Of a stretch of DNA of 7,376 nt, positions 1 through 5,097 are shown one piece after another. Source of the stretch: an uncultured Faecalibacterium sp. (GTDB lineage Bacteria > Bacillota > Clostridia > Oscillospirales > Ruminococcaceae); contig CAKTFD010000105.1 in the NCBI GenBank assembly GCA_934553285.1, positions 1-7,376 on the forward strand. Reading direction: 5' to 3'. Position 1 is the first letter of the stretch, and the number at the start of each line of letters is the position of its first letter. The notes below the pieces were generated by a model. The model ran no database searches and had not been told where the DNA came from. It worked only from the letters and a program-made list of their open reading frames with translations. A program made the translations under genes and the position numbers.

Positions 1-48
1 CGGCGTGAAGATCTTTTAACCGTTTTTTCCGGCTCCGCCGATTTGAAG

Positions 49-130
49 CCCCTCAGTCGCTGCGCGACAGCTCCCCCAAGGGGGAACGGGCACGCCCGCA
101 GCGCCGCGCTTTCGCAGAAAGCGGCGCTGC
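49..130. repeat. GC-rich hairpin repeat, probably a dispersed intergenic element
   Basis: The block holds three inverted repeats in a row. GTCGC (56-60) pairs with GCGAC (64-68). CCCCC (73-77) pairs with GGGGG (80-84) across AA. A long hairpin has an outer 8-bp stem (98-105 with 123-130) and an inner 6-bp stem (108-113 with 117-122), joined through a 2-nt bulge and closed by a GCA loop. None is followed by a T-run on either strand, so it is not a simple terminator. From memory, similar CTCAGTCGCTGCGCGACAG plus CCCCCAAGGGGG blocks recur between genes in Faecalibacterium and relatives, but the family assignment is inference. The rest of 1-270 shows no supportable gene. Its last part carries more inverted repeats, such as GCGTTTG (169-175) with CAAACGC (196-202). 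Confidence 0.5.
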
Positions 131-270
131 ACCTGCCGTTTCCCTTTACGACCCCTTCTGTGAAAATAGCGTTTGGAGCGCTCCGCAGAGCGCGACAAAC
201 GCGAAATATCAAATAATTATTCCGCTGACTATGCGCAAAGCAACGCGGAGCGCATTCAAATCGTCTTGTT

Positions 271-311
271 CACAAACAAAAACTCCCGTCCTGCAGGGGG
301 CAGGGCGGGAG
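271..311 (-). terminator. Intrinsic terminator of cysK
   Basis: Read on the minus strand, a 12-bp stem (300-311 with 283-294, one G-T wobble at 289/305) closes a 5-nt loop (295-299) and is followed directly by TTTTTGTTTG. It begins 16 bases after the cysK stop codon and has the standard form of a Rho-independent terminator, so cysK is probably the last gene of its transcript. Confidence 0.93.
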
Positions 312-326
312 CAGAAGTGCCGGAAA

Positions 327-1259
327 TTATTCAGCAAACAGCGGGGTGGAGAGGTAGCGGTCGCCGGTGTCGGGCAGCAGGACAACGATGTTTTTACCGG
401 CGTTCTCCGGGCGCTTAGCCAGCTGGATGGCGGCCCAGACGGCTGCACCGGAGGAGATACCAACCAGAACGCCCTCCTTGTGGCCGATCAGACGGCCGGT
501 GGCAAAGGCATCGTCGTTCTCCACGGTGATGATCTCATCGTAGATGCTGGTGTCCAGTACGTCCGGCACAAAGCCTGCACCGATGCCCTGGATCTTGTGG
601 GCACCGGCAGTGCCCTTGCTCAGCACGGGAGAGGAGGCAGGCTCCACGGCCACCACCTTGACGGCGGGATTCTTGCTCTTGAGATACTTGCCCACACCGG
701 TCACGGTGCCGCCGGTGCCAACGCCAGCCACAAAGATGTCTACATTGCCATCGGTGTCCTCCCAGATCTCGGGGCCGGTGGTCTCGATGTGTGCCTGGGG
801 GTTGGCCGGGTTCACGAACTGGCCGGGGATAAAGGCGTTCGGGATCTCCTTGGCCAGCTCATCGGCTTTGGCGATGGCACCCTTCATACCCTTGGCACCC
901 TCGCTGAGCACCAGCTCGGCACCATAAGCCTTCATCAGCTGGCGGCGCTCCACGCTCATGGTCTCGGGCATTACGATGATGATGCGGTAGCCCTTGGCGG
1001 CAGCCACGGCAGCCAGACCGATACCGGTATTGCCGGAGGTAGGCTCGATGATGACAGAACCTTCCTTCAGCAGGCCCTTGGCCTCGGCATCATCGATCAT
1101 CTTTTTGGCGATGCGATCCTTGACGGAACCGGCCGGATTGAAGTATTCCAGCTTGGCGATGATGTGGGCGGGCAGCTGCTCTTCCTTTTCAATGTGGCTA
1201 AGCTCCAGCAGCGGGGTGTGACCGATCAGCTGGTCTGCGGCAGTATAGATCTTGCTCAT
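327..1259 (-). CDS. cysK: Cysteine synthase A (O-acetylserine sulfhydrylase)
   Basis: This 310-aa pyridoxal-phosphate enzyme makes L-cysteine from O-acetylserine and sulfide in the cytoplasm. Visible family marks are the PLP-lysine context NPAGSVKDR (Lys47), the substrate-binding PTSGNTG loop (73-79), the phosphate-binding GTGGT (181-185), HKIQGIGAGFVP (221-232), GISSGA near 267-272 and a C-terminal PDTGDRY (296-302). The length matches the family (about 305-320 aa). The start at 1259 (MSKIYTAADQ) is chosen because GAGAGG lies just upstream and family proteins begin here. An in-frame ATG 13 codons earlier would add a non-homologous peptide and has no ribosome binding site. It has its own consensus promoter and terminator, and is divergent from an Rrf2 regulator. 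That arrangement recalls CymR control of cysteine synthesis in Bacillus, where CysK itself acts as CymR's partner. Function is secure; regulation is inferred. Confidence 0.96.
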   Translation of the reverse strand: MSKIYTAADQLIGHTPLLELSHIEKEEQLPAHIIAKLEYFNPAGSVKDRIAKKMIDDAEAKGLLKEGSVIIEPTSGNTGIGLAAVAAAKGYRIIIVMPETMSVERRQLMKAYGAELVLSEGAKGMKGAIAKADELAKEIPNAFIPGQFVNPANPQAHIETTGPEIWEDTDGNVDIFVAGVGTGGTVTGVGKYLKSKNPAVKVVAVEPASSPVLSKGTAGAHKIQGIGAGFVPDVLDTSIYDEIITVENDDAFATGRLIGHKEGVLVGISSGAAVWAAIQLAKRPENAGKNIVVLLPDTGDRYLSTPLFAE

Positions 1260-1302
1260 AATATATTTCCCTCTCTCTGTTACTGTTATGGGGCGCATGG
1301 CC

Positions 1303-1320
1303 CTGTCTGATATCGGACAG
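1303..1320. promoter_or_regulatory. 18-bp near-palindrome in the cysK leader
   Basis: CTGTCTGATATCGGACAG is symmetric apart from one mismatched pair (1308/1315). It lies in the roughly 110-nt untranslated leader of cysK, about 45 bp upstream of the start codon. It could be an operator acting as a roadblock, or a short RNA hairpin; it has no T-run and is not a terminator. The role is unproven. Confidence 0.4.
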
Positions 1321-1347
1321 CCCGGTGGTTGTCACTTCTAAACCTTT

Positions 1348-1370
1348 AAACCAACATTGTTTGTGGGTTT
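1348..1370. promoter_or_regulatory. Inverted repeat at the cysK transcription start (candidate operator)
   Basis: AAACCAACA (1348-1356) and TGTGGGTTT (1362-1370) are 9-bp arms with one mismatch around a 5-bp centre. The repeat covers about +1 to +23 of the predicted cysK transcript, a typical repressor position. It contains AACC/GGTT blocks like those in the palindrome at the regulator's own promoter. It is a candidate site for the adjacent Rrf2 protein, by position only. Confidence 0.4.
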
Positions 1371-1376
1371 GATGGC

Positions 1377-1405
1377 ATTATAGTCCTGTTTGCCCCACTT
1401 GTCAA
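1377..1405 (-). promoter_or_regulatory. cysK promoter, perfect sigma-A consensus
   Basis: On the minus strand TTGACA (1405-1400) and TATAAT (1382-1377) are separated by exactly 17 bp. Both hexamers match the consensus fully. Such a strong promoter with no activator need suggests that control of cysK is by repression. Transcription should begin near 1370, giving a leader of about 110 nt. Confidence 0.92.
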
Positions 1406-1428
1406 GGGGTTTTTAGAAAAAAGCGGGA

Positions 1429-1457
1429 TTGAAAAGTGACTTACCCTGTTGTATAAT
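1429..1457 (+). promoter_or_regulatory. Promoter of the Rrf2 regulator gene
   Basis: TTGAAA (1429-1434) and TATAAT (1452-1457) are 17 bp apart. Its -35 box lies 23 bp from the cysK -35 box, so the two promoters are back to back and facing away. Transcription should begin near 1464, inside the palindrome at 1459-1477. Confidence 0.88.
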
Positions 1458-1458
1458 G

Positions 1459-1477
1459 GGTTAAAAAATATTTAACC
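1459..1477. promoter_or_regulatory. 19-bp palindrome overlapping the regulator's transcription start (candidate operator)
   Basis: GGTTAAA (1459-1465) and TTTAACC (1471-1477) are perfect 7-bp arms around AAATA. The site starts 2 bp after the -10 box and ends just before the ribosome binding site (GGAAGGAAG, 1478-1486). A bound dimer there would block transcription, so autorepression by the Rrf2 protein is the natural guess. As RNA the stem would be weak and A/U-rich, which favours a DNA site. Confidence 0.55.
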
Positions 1478-1495
1478 GGAAGGAAGTACGGAATT

Positions 1496-1927
1496 ATGAT
1501 CGTTTCTACCAAAGGACGCTATGCGCTGCGGGTGATGATAGACCTGGCAGAGCATCAGTCTGAAAAATATGTCCCCTTAAAGGAAGTAGCTGCCCGGCAG
1601 GAGATCTCCGAGAAATATCTGGAGAACATCCTCAAGGTGCTGGTGCAGAACGGCTTTCTGGAGGGGCTGCGCGGCAAGGGCGGCGGCTACCGGCTGACCC
1701 GCAGCCCGGATCAGTACACGGTAAGCGAGATCCTGATGCTGACCGAGGGCAGCCTTGCCCCGGTCAGCTGCCTGACCCCCGGCGCATCCCCCTGCGCCCG
1801 CATGGCCGAATGCCGCACCTATGAGATGTGGAAGGGCCTGAACGAGCTGATCGGCAACTATTTTGGCGGCATCACCCTGGCCGACCTTGCCCAGCCGGAT
1901 CATGCCGGCAACGATTATGTGATCTGA
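1496..1927 (+). CDS. Rrf2-family transcriptional regulator (CymR/IscR-like) with three cysteines
   Basis: This 143-aa protein opens with the Rrf2 hallmark STKGRYALR (4-12). It continues with a winged helix-turn-helix whose recognition part includes ISEKYLENIL (37-46) and a GKGGGYRL wing (60-67). Its C-terminal half carries Cys92, Cys100 and Cys106, followed by an RTYEMW segment. This resembles the cluster-binding loop of IscR/NsrR-type members, although spacing is C-x7-C-x5-C and a tyrosine (109) sits where IscR has its histidine ligand. Length is typical for Rrf2 proteins. The start is set by GGAAGGAAG 9 nt upstream. The gene has its own promoter, a palindrome at its transcription start, and a terminator 13 bp after the stop, so it is monocistronic. 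Divergence from cysK suggests control of cysteine synthesis. Whether it senses cysteine through CysK, as CymR does, or binds an Fe-S cluster cannot be told from sequence. Confidence 0.93.
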   Translation: MIVSTKGRYALRVMIDLAEHQSEKYVPLKEVAARQEISEKYLENILKVLVQNGFLEGLRGKGGGYRLTRSPDQYTVSEILMLTEGSLAPVSCLTPGASPCARMAECRTYEMWKGLNELIGNYFGGITLADLAQPDHAGNDYVI

Positions 1928-1940
1928 TCTGCCCTATGTG

Positions 1941-1969
1941 CGCACCGGTTTTGCACCGGTGCGTTTTTT
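1941..1969 (+). terminator. Intrinsic terminator of the Rrf2 gene (copy 1 of a duplicated terminator)
   Basis: CGCACCGGT (1941-1949) pairs perfectly with ACCGGTGCG (1955-1963) over a TTTGC loop, followed by six T (1964-1969). The same hairpin, loop and T-run recur at 2801-2829. Confidence 0.95.
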
Positions 1970-2019
1970 GCTCTAATAGAACACTTGCATCTTTCCCGGC
2001 AAAATGATAGACTGTAAAT

Positions 2020-2025
2020 GGAGGA
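2020..2025 (+). promoter_or_regulatory. Ribosome binding site that sets the GNAT gene start
   Basis: GGAGGA sits 7 nt before the ATG at 2033. It overlaps an earlier in-frame ATG at 2018, which therefore cannot use it and has no other Shine-Dalgarno in reach. The downstream ATG is preferred. Confidence 0.8.
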
Positions 2026-2032
2026 TGTTACG

Positions 2033-2548
2033 ATGGTTTTTGAACCTTTTATAGAAATGGAAAATGCAGAACGGATCCCGGTCAGCATCCGGAAAATGCG
2101 GCGGTCGGATGCGGAAAGAACCAGAAAAGATCCGGTCTGGCAGACGGATTGGACAAGTGCGTATATCGCGGGATCCTGCTGCGAAAAATATGCGGTGCAG
2201 ACGGCAGGCGGAGAACTGGTCGCACTGGGAATGTACGAAGTGCTGGAAAATGCGCTGGTCGTTCGTATTGTATATATGGAGAGCCAGCCGGAGAGCAATC
2301 CAACGCTGGCAGGTATAAGCCGTAAATATAACGGTATCGGGAAACTGATGGTTGCTTACGGGATAAAACTGTCAATAGATCGTGGGTTTGGCGGCGATGT
2401 GATACTGGAAGCGAAAACAGATGCATTGGCAGTGCATTATCGGGATGACTTTGGAGGGATCGAACTTCCGGCCTTTGATGGAGGTGCACCGCGATTTCTG
2501 ATACAGGGTGAAGCAGCAAAACATATCTTTTTCAGCTATTTGAAATGA
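2033..2548 (+). CDS. Small GNAT-fold N-acetyltransferase-like protein
   Basis: The 171-aa product shows a GNAT pattern in its second half. RKYNGIGKLM (97-106) resembles the acetyl-CoA-binding motif A, with R-x-x-x-G-x-G as the phosphate loop. An amphipathic helix follows, and then LEAKTDALAVHY (125-136), the usual AKT...HY strand-turn of this fold, ending in FGGIEL. GNAT enzymes move an acetyl group from acetyl-CoA to an amine; the acceptor here is unknown. The N-terminal third (VSIRKMRRSDAE, then aromatic-rich DPVWQTDW) is not diagnostic. Base composition is lower than in the neighbours: 28 of 60 G+C at 2221-2280 against 36 of 60 at 3841-3900 in lrgB. A/T-ending codons are commoner. Its stop overlaps the ribosome binding site of the next small gene, so the pair is coupled. 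A clear promoter was not found. The family call is fairly safe; the specific role is unknown. Confidence 0.82.
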   Translation: MVFEPFIEMENAERIPVSIRKMRRSDAERTRKDPVWQTDWTSAYIAGSCCEKYAVQTAGGELVALGMYEVLENALVVRIVYMESQPESNPTLAGISRKYNGIGKLMVAYGIKLSIDRGFGGDVILEAKTDALAVHYRDDFGGIELPAFDGGAPRFLIQGEAAKHIFFSYLK

Positions 2549-2557
2549 GGGATGACC

Positions 2558-2782
2558 ATGAAAGAAGAGCTGTGCAAGGCTTATCTACAGGATGCAGCGC
2601 AGGATAAGCAGTATTATGAGATCTTTTTCGGGATGTGCCGTAAGTTCCATATCGACTGGGCAACAGCGGACGAAAGAGAAAAAGAATTTATCACAGAAGT
2701 AACGCGGGTGACCTACGAGCGCGCATGTGCTGTGCAGGCAGGTGTTTCGCCTGAGAATGTGCGCCCTGCGTTTACAGCCTGA
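2558..2782 (+). CDS. Small hypothetical protein coupled to the GNAT gene
   Basis: This 74-aa acidic, soluble protein was not recognised. It has no signal peptide or membrane segment and looks alpha-helical: a charged N-terminus (MKEELCKAYLQDAAQ), an aromatic patch YYEIFFGMCRKF (19-30), then DEREKEFITEVTRVTYE (38-54). The start at 2558 is chosen because GAGGGA (2547-2552) overlaps the upstream stop codon and lies 6 nt away; an ATG at 2552 would lie within that Shine-Dalgarno. Only 9 bp separate the two genes, so they are almost certainly translated together, and the product may be a partner or target of the acetyltransferase. A terminator follows 18 bp after the stop. Being in frame, coupled and bounded, it is probably a real gene despite its size. 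Confidence 0.75.
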   Translation: MKEELCKAYLQDAAQDKQYYEIFFGMCRKFHIDWATADEREKEFITEVTRVTYERACAVQAGVSPENVRPAFTA

Positions 2783-2800
2783 AAATGATAGCTCCAATTG

Positions 2801-2830
2801 CGCACCGGTTTTGCACCGGTGCGTTTTTTT
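2801..2830 (+). terminator. Intrinsic terminator of the GNAT cassette (copy 2 of a duplicated terminator)
   Basis: CGCACCGGT (2801-2809) and ACCGGTGCG (2815-2823) with loop TTTGC are followed by seven T. Identity with the terminator at 1941 runs 31 bases, from TG just before the stem to the sixth T, and then stops. Confidence 0.95.
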
Positions 2831-2877
2831 GTACAGTTCTGCGCAGAAAGTAAAAAGATTCTTGGCGAGAATCACGG

Positions 2878-2906
2878 TTGATGGCAGGGGCAGTTCGCGG
2901 TATACT
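2878..2906 (+). promoter_or_regulatory. lrgAB promoter
   Basis: TTGATG (2878-2883), a 17-bp spacer and TATACT (2901-2906) make a good sigma-A promoter 70 bp before the lrgA reading frame. Transcription should start near 2913. No obvious operator for a LytR-type activator was seen. Confidence 0.8.
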
Positions 2907-2961
2907 TTTACCTTGTGCAAAGCAGACGCCCCGGGCGGAAAGCCTGTTGGACGGATCAGAA

Positions 2962-2968
2962 AGGGGAG
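2962..2968 (+). promoter_or_regulatory. Ribosome binding site of lrgA, placed for an ACG codon
   Basis: AGGGGAG lies 7 nt before ACG at 2976, ideal spacing for initiation exactly there. No ATG, GTG or TTG in the lrgA frame lies within reach of it, which is the main argument that ACG stands where a start codon belongs. Confidence 0.75.
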
Positions 2969-2975
2969 CTTTTAA

Positions 2976-3341
2976 ACGAAGTATATTTTTCAGTTCGGGC
3001 GGATTCTCGCATTTTGTTTTCTGGGCGAGGTGCTGCATGCGGTGCTGCCGCTGCCGGTGCCTGCCAGTGTATATGGTCTGGTGCTGCTGCTGGCAGCGCT
3101 GATCGCCGGCGTTGTAAAGCTGGAGGATGTCAAAGAGACCGGCAGCTACCTGACCGGTATTTTCCCGCTGTTGTTCGTGCCTGCCGCTGCAGGCATTATG
3201 GAACTGTGGGCTGAGATGGGCGCGATGCTGATGCCCATCCTGCTCGCCATCCTGCCGGTGACGGTGCTGGTGATGGCTGCAGCCGGCCGGACCACCCAGG
3301 CACTGACGGCCCGCGGCAAAAAGGAGGCCGATCATGACTGA
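2976..3341 (+). CDS. lrgA: CidA/LrgA-family membrane protein with an apparent ACG start codon
   Basis: Read from ACG at 2976, the product is 121 aa and fits the family end to end: KYIFQFGRILAFCFLGEVLH, then PLPVPASVYGLVLL (25-38), a short KLEDVKETG loop and FPLLFVPAAAGIM (63-75). Four hydrophobic segments (about 5-23, 31-48, 61-76, 84-103) and a basic tail follow. The only ordinary in-frame start is GTG at 3030. It would delete the first membrane segment and conserved FLGE, and it has no properly spaced ribosome binding site. In-frame stop TAA at 2973-2975 excludes a start further upstream. Family members act with LrgB as holin/antiholin-like modulators of lysis, and in Bacillus and Streptococcus related pairs import pyruvate. 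The last 8 bases overlap lrgB. Either ACG is used as a rare start, or a T-to-C change (natural or sequencing) has crippled a recently intact gene. Confidence 0.8.
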   Translation, partial: TKYIFQFGRILAFCFLGEVLHAVLPLPVPASVYGLVLLLAALIAGVVKLEDVKETGSYLTGIFPLLFVPAAAGIMELWAEMGAMLMPILLAILPVTVLVMAAAGRTTQALTARGKKEADHD

Positions 3342-4041
3342 GCTGCTGAACGATTTCCTTACAGGCTCCGCAGCCTGGGGCGTGCTGCTTACGCTGGCTG
3401 CCTTTGCGCTGGGCGCACTCATCAATAAGGTGACCGGCAAAGCCATTTTTAATCCGCTGCTGCTGGGCGGCATTTTTGTTATCATCTTTTTGTCGGTATG
3501 CAGCATCCCGTATGCGGATTACAAGGCAAGCGCTGCGCCGGTCAGCTATCTGCTGCTGCCCGCCACGGTGGCGCTGGCCATCCCGCTGTACGAAAAGCTG
3601 GAGCTGCTCAAAAAGAATGCCCCTGCCATCATTGCGGGCATTGTGGTGGGCACGCTGGTCAGCCTGCTCAGCGCTTTTGTGCTGGCCGTGGTGATGAACC
3701 TGACCCGCGAGCAGTACGCCACCCTGCTGCCCAAGTCGGTGACGACCGCCATCAGCATGGATGTGGCCGCAGAGCTGGGCGGCATCGCGGCTTTGACCGG
3801 TGCCATCGTCATCGTGACCGGCATCGTGGGCGCGCTGCTGGCCGAGACCGTGTGCAAGGTGTTCCATATCACCGACCCCATTGCCAAAGGGGTGGGCATC
3901 GGTACGGCGGCCCATGCCGTGGGTACCAGCAAGGCGCTGCAGATGGGCGAGGTGGAAGGCGCCATGAGCGGGCTTTCCATTGCGGTGGCCGGTGTGCTGA
4001 CCGCTGTGCTCTGCCCGGTGTTCGTGGGCTTTATCCACTAA
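3334..4041 (+). CDS. lrgB: CidB/LrgB-family membrane protein
   Basis: The 235-aa hydrophobic protein has the normal family length and all its signatures: LLLPATVALAIPLY (73-86), PKSVTTAI (133-140), GIGTAAHAVGTSKA (188-201) and GEVEGAMSGL (205-214). Several membrane spans cover most of the chain. It would work in the cytoplasmic membrane with LrgA; related pairs are described as pyruvate importers (Bacillus PftAB, Streptococcus LrgAB) or as lysis and overflow-metabolism modulators (Staphylococcus), and plant PLGG1 is a glycolate/glycerate carrier of this family. Substrate cannot be fixed from sequence. AAGGAGG (3321-3327) sits 6 nt before the ATG, which overlaps the lrgA stop as ATGACTGA, so translation is coupled to lrgA. 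However, its own strong Shine-Dalgarno may let it be made even if lrgA is not. No LytSR regulator genes lie nearby. Confidence 0.94.
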   Translation: MTELLNDFLTGSAAWGVLLTLAAFALGALINKVTGKAIFNPLLLGGIFVIIFLSVCSIPYADYKASAAPVSYLLLPATVALAIPLYEKLELLKKNAPAIIAGIVVGTLVSLLSAFVLAVVMNLTREQYATLLPKSVTTAISMDVAAELGGIAALTGAIVIVTGIVGALLAETVCKVFHITDPIAKGVGIGTAAHAVGTSKALQMGEVEGAMSGLSIAVAGVLTAVLCPVFVGFIH

Positions 4042-4080
4042 GGCCTGCCGGAAGGAACCTTTGCGAAACGGCATATAAAA

Positions 4081-4160
4081 CAAAAAAGCATCCGCAACGT
4101 TCGGTCTTTGCTGCTGGTACGCAGAAGCAAAGCGGATCCGTTGCGGATGCTCTTATTTTT
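4081..4160. terminator. Bidirectional terminator between lrgB and the epimerase gene
   Basis: AGCATCCGCAACG (4087-4099) pairs perfectly with CGTTGCGGATGCT (4139-4151), a 13-bp outer stem. Inside is a second stem, CTTTGC plus TGC (4106-4114) with GCA plus GCAAAG (4121-4132), broken by a 3-nt bulge. On the plus strand the stem is followed by CTTATTTTTT, and on the minus strand by TTTTTTGTTTTAT. It can therefore end both convergent transcripts. It occupies most of the 150-bp gap between the two genes. Confidence 0.88.
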
Positions 4161-4191
4161 TAGCGGAGATCTTCTCTCAGGCGGGGGAGCC

Positions 4192-5073
4192 TCAGGCCTT
4201 TTCGATGGTGATGCTCCACTCGCTGGTCATGGCTTCGTCCGGCTCCAGCACTTCGTGCCTGCCGGCCTCGTTTACGCTGTTGGCCCAGCCGTTCCAAGGC
4301 TCCATGCAGACAAAGCTCTCGGCATCCTGCTGCCACAGCACGCCGTTTTCAAAGGTCTCGTCGGCATCCACGGTCACCTTGTGGCCGTTGCCCTTGTCGG
4401 TCAGGGTCATGGGGAACTGCACGCCGGTGAGCAGACGGATGGAGTTGTCTGCACCTTCCTTGCGGGTCAGGGTGATCGTTTCCGGGGCGGCGGGCTGCTC
4501 GCCCTTGGCGTTCTCGGAGCAGGTGGCGCACTTGATGTCAAAGGCAACGTTTTCCAGCTTGGAGGCGGTAAAGTAGGGATGGTAGCCGAAGCTGAAAGGC
4601 ATATCGGTATCGCCCTCGTTGATGACGGTCAGGCTGACCAGCGCCTTGTTGCCCTCCAGATTGTAGTTGAGCAGCAGGGTAAAATCAAACGGGTAGAGGA
4701 ACTTGGTCAGCGGGGTGGATTCCAGTGCCAGGGTCACGCCGTCCGGGCCGACGCTGTCCACTTCCCAGGCGCACAGGTCGGCAAAGCCGTGCACTTCCAT
4801 GGGGTAGGCCTTGCCGTCAAACAGATGCACGCCGTTGTCCGGGTTGCCGCAGCTGGGGAACAGCACCGGCACGCCAAAGCGCGGGCGGTTGCACTGGGAA
4901 AAGTTGGGGCGGCGGGTCCAGATGAACTCCTCGCCGTCCAGCGTAAAGCTGGTGATCATGCCGCCGCGCTCGGGGGTGATGGTCAGAGCGGTCTTTGCCT
5001 CGGGGTCGGTGATGACGTACTGCTCGTAGCAGGCGCCGTTTTCGGTGATGTACCGGGTGGTGATCTGATTCAT
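4192..5073 (-). CDS. Aldose 1-epimerase-like protein (mutarotase superfamily)
   Basis: The 293-aa cytoplasmic protein has the galactose mutarotase fold pattern: an early ERGGMITSF segment, FGVPVLFPSCGN (66-77), VHGFA with His95, FGYHPYF with His165 and CMEPWN with Glu258. His95, His165 and Glu258 match the two histidines and the catalytic glutamate of the family, which interconverts alpha and beta anomers of hexoses. It is a little shorter than classical GalM (about 340 aa) and closer to the YeaD/LacX-like group, so the true substrate could be another sugar or a sugar phosphate. AGGAGG lies 9 nt before the start. It follows a 55-aa membrane protein gene by 43 bp on the same strand, with no promoter found between them, so the two probably share a transcript. 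It lies downstream of uxaBA, which fits sugar catabolism. Enzyme class is likely, substrate open. Confidence 0.85.
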   Translation of the reverse strand: MNQITTRYITENGACYEQYVITDPEAKTALTITPERGGMITSFTLDGEEFIWTRRPNFSQCNRPRFGVPVLFPSCGNPDNGVHLFDGKAYPMEVHGFADLCAWEVDSVGPDGVTLALESTPLTKFLYPFDFTLLLNYNLEGNKALVSLTVINEGDTDMPFSFGYHPYFTASKLENVAFDIKCATCSENAKGEQPAAPETITLTRKEGADNSIRLLTGVQFPMTLTDKGNGHKVTVDADETFENGVLWQQDAESFVCMEPWNGWANSVNEAGRHEVLEPDEAMTSEWSITIEKA

Positions 5074-5097
5074 AAGTAAAAGCCTCCTATTATTACC

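Larger units (their letters stand above)
1939..2829. repeat. Direct repeat of a terminator flanking the two-gene cassette
   Basis: The 31-bp repeat units are 1939-1969 and 2799-2829, offset by exactly 860 bp. Everything between them is the AT-richer GNAT plus small-protein pair. This suggests that the cassette came in, or could be lost, by recombination between the terminator copies. Independent use of a common genomic terminator sequence is the alternative. No transposase or target-site duplication is visible. Confidence 0.55.

Noticed and set aside
1..19. Possible last codons of an upstream plus-strand gene (GVKIF then TAA at 17-19)
   Set aside because: Five codons are too few to support a gene; another frame is also open here, so it was not annotated.
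231..1310. Long plus-strand open frame opposite cysK
   Set aside because: It is the antisense shadow of a clear cysteine synthase gene, with a low-complexity His/Gly/Leu-rich product and no ribosome binding site.
1985..2013. TTGCAT-17-TAGACT as a promoter for the GNAT gene
   Set aside because: Both hexamers are weak, and the predicted start would fall on the Shine-Dalgarno; not strong enough to annotate.
2001..2791. AAAATGATAG at 2001-2010 and again at 2782-2791, as a second repeat pair of the cassette
   Set aside because: It is only 10 bp, AT-rich, and on the opposite side of the terminator in the two places, so it is probably chance.
3196..4083. 295-codon minus-strand frame opposite lrgAB
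   Set aside because: The product is His/Gln/Arg-rich, typical of antisense to hydrophobic membrane genes; lrgAB on the plus strand is certain.
4108..5079. Long plus-strand open frame opposite the epimerase gene
   Set aside because: It begins inside the bidirectional terminator, is antisense to a recognisable gene, and has shadow-like composition.
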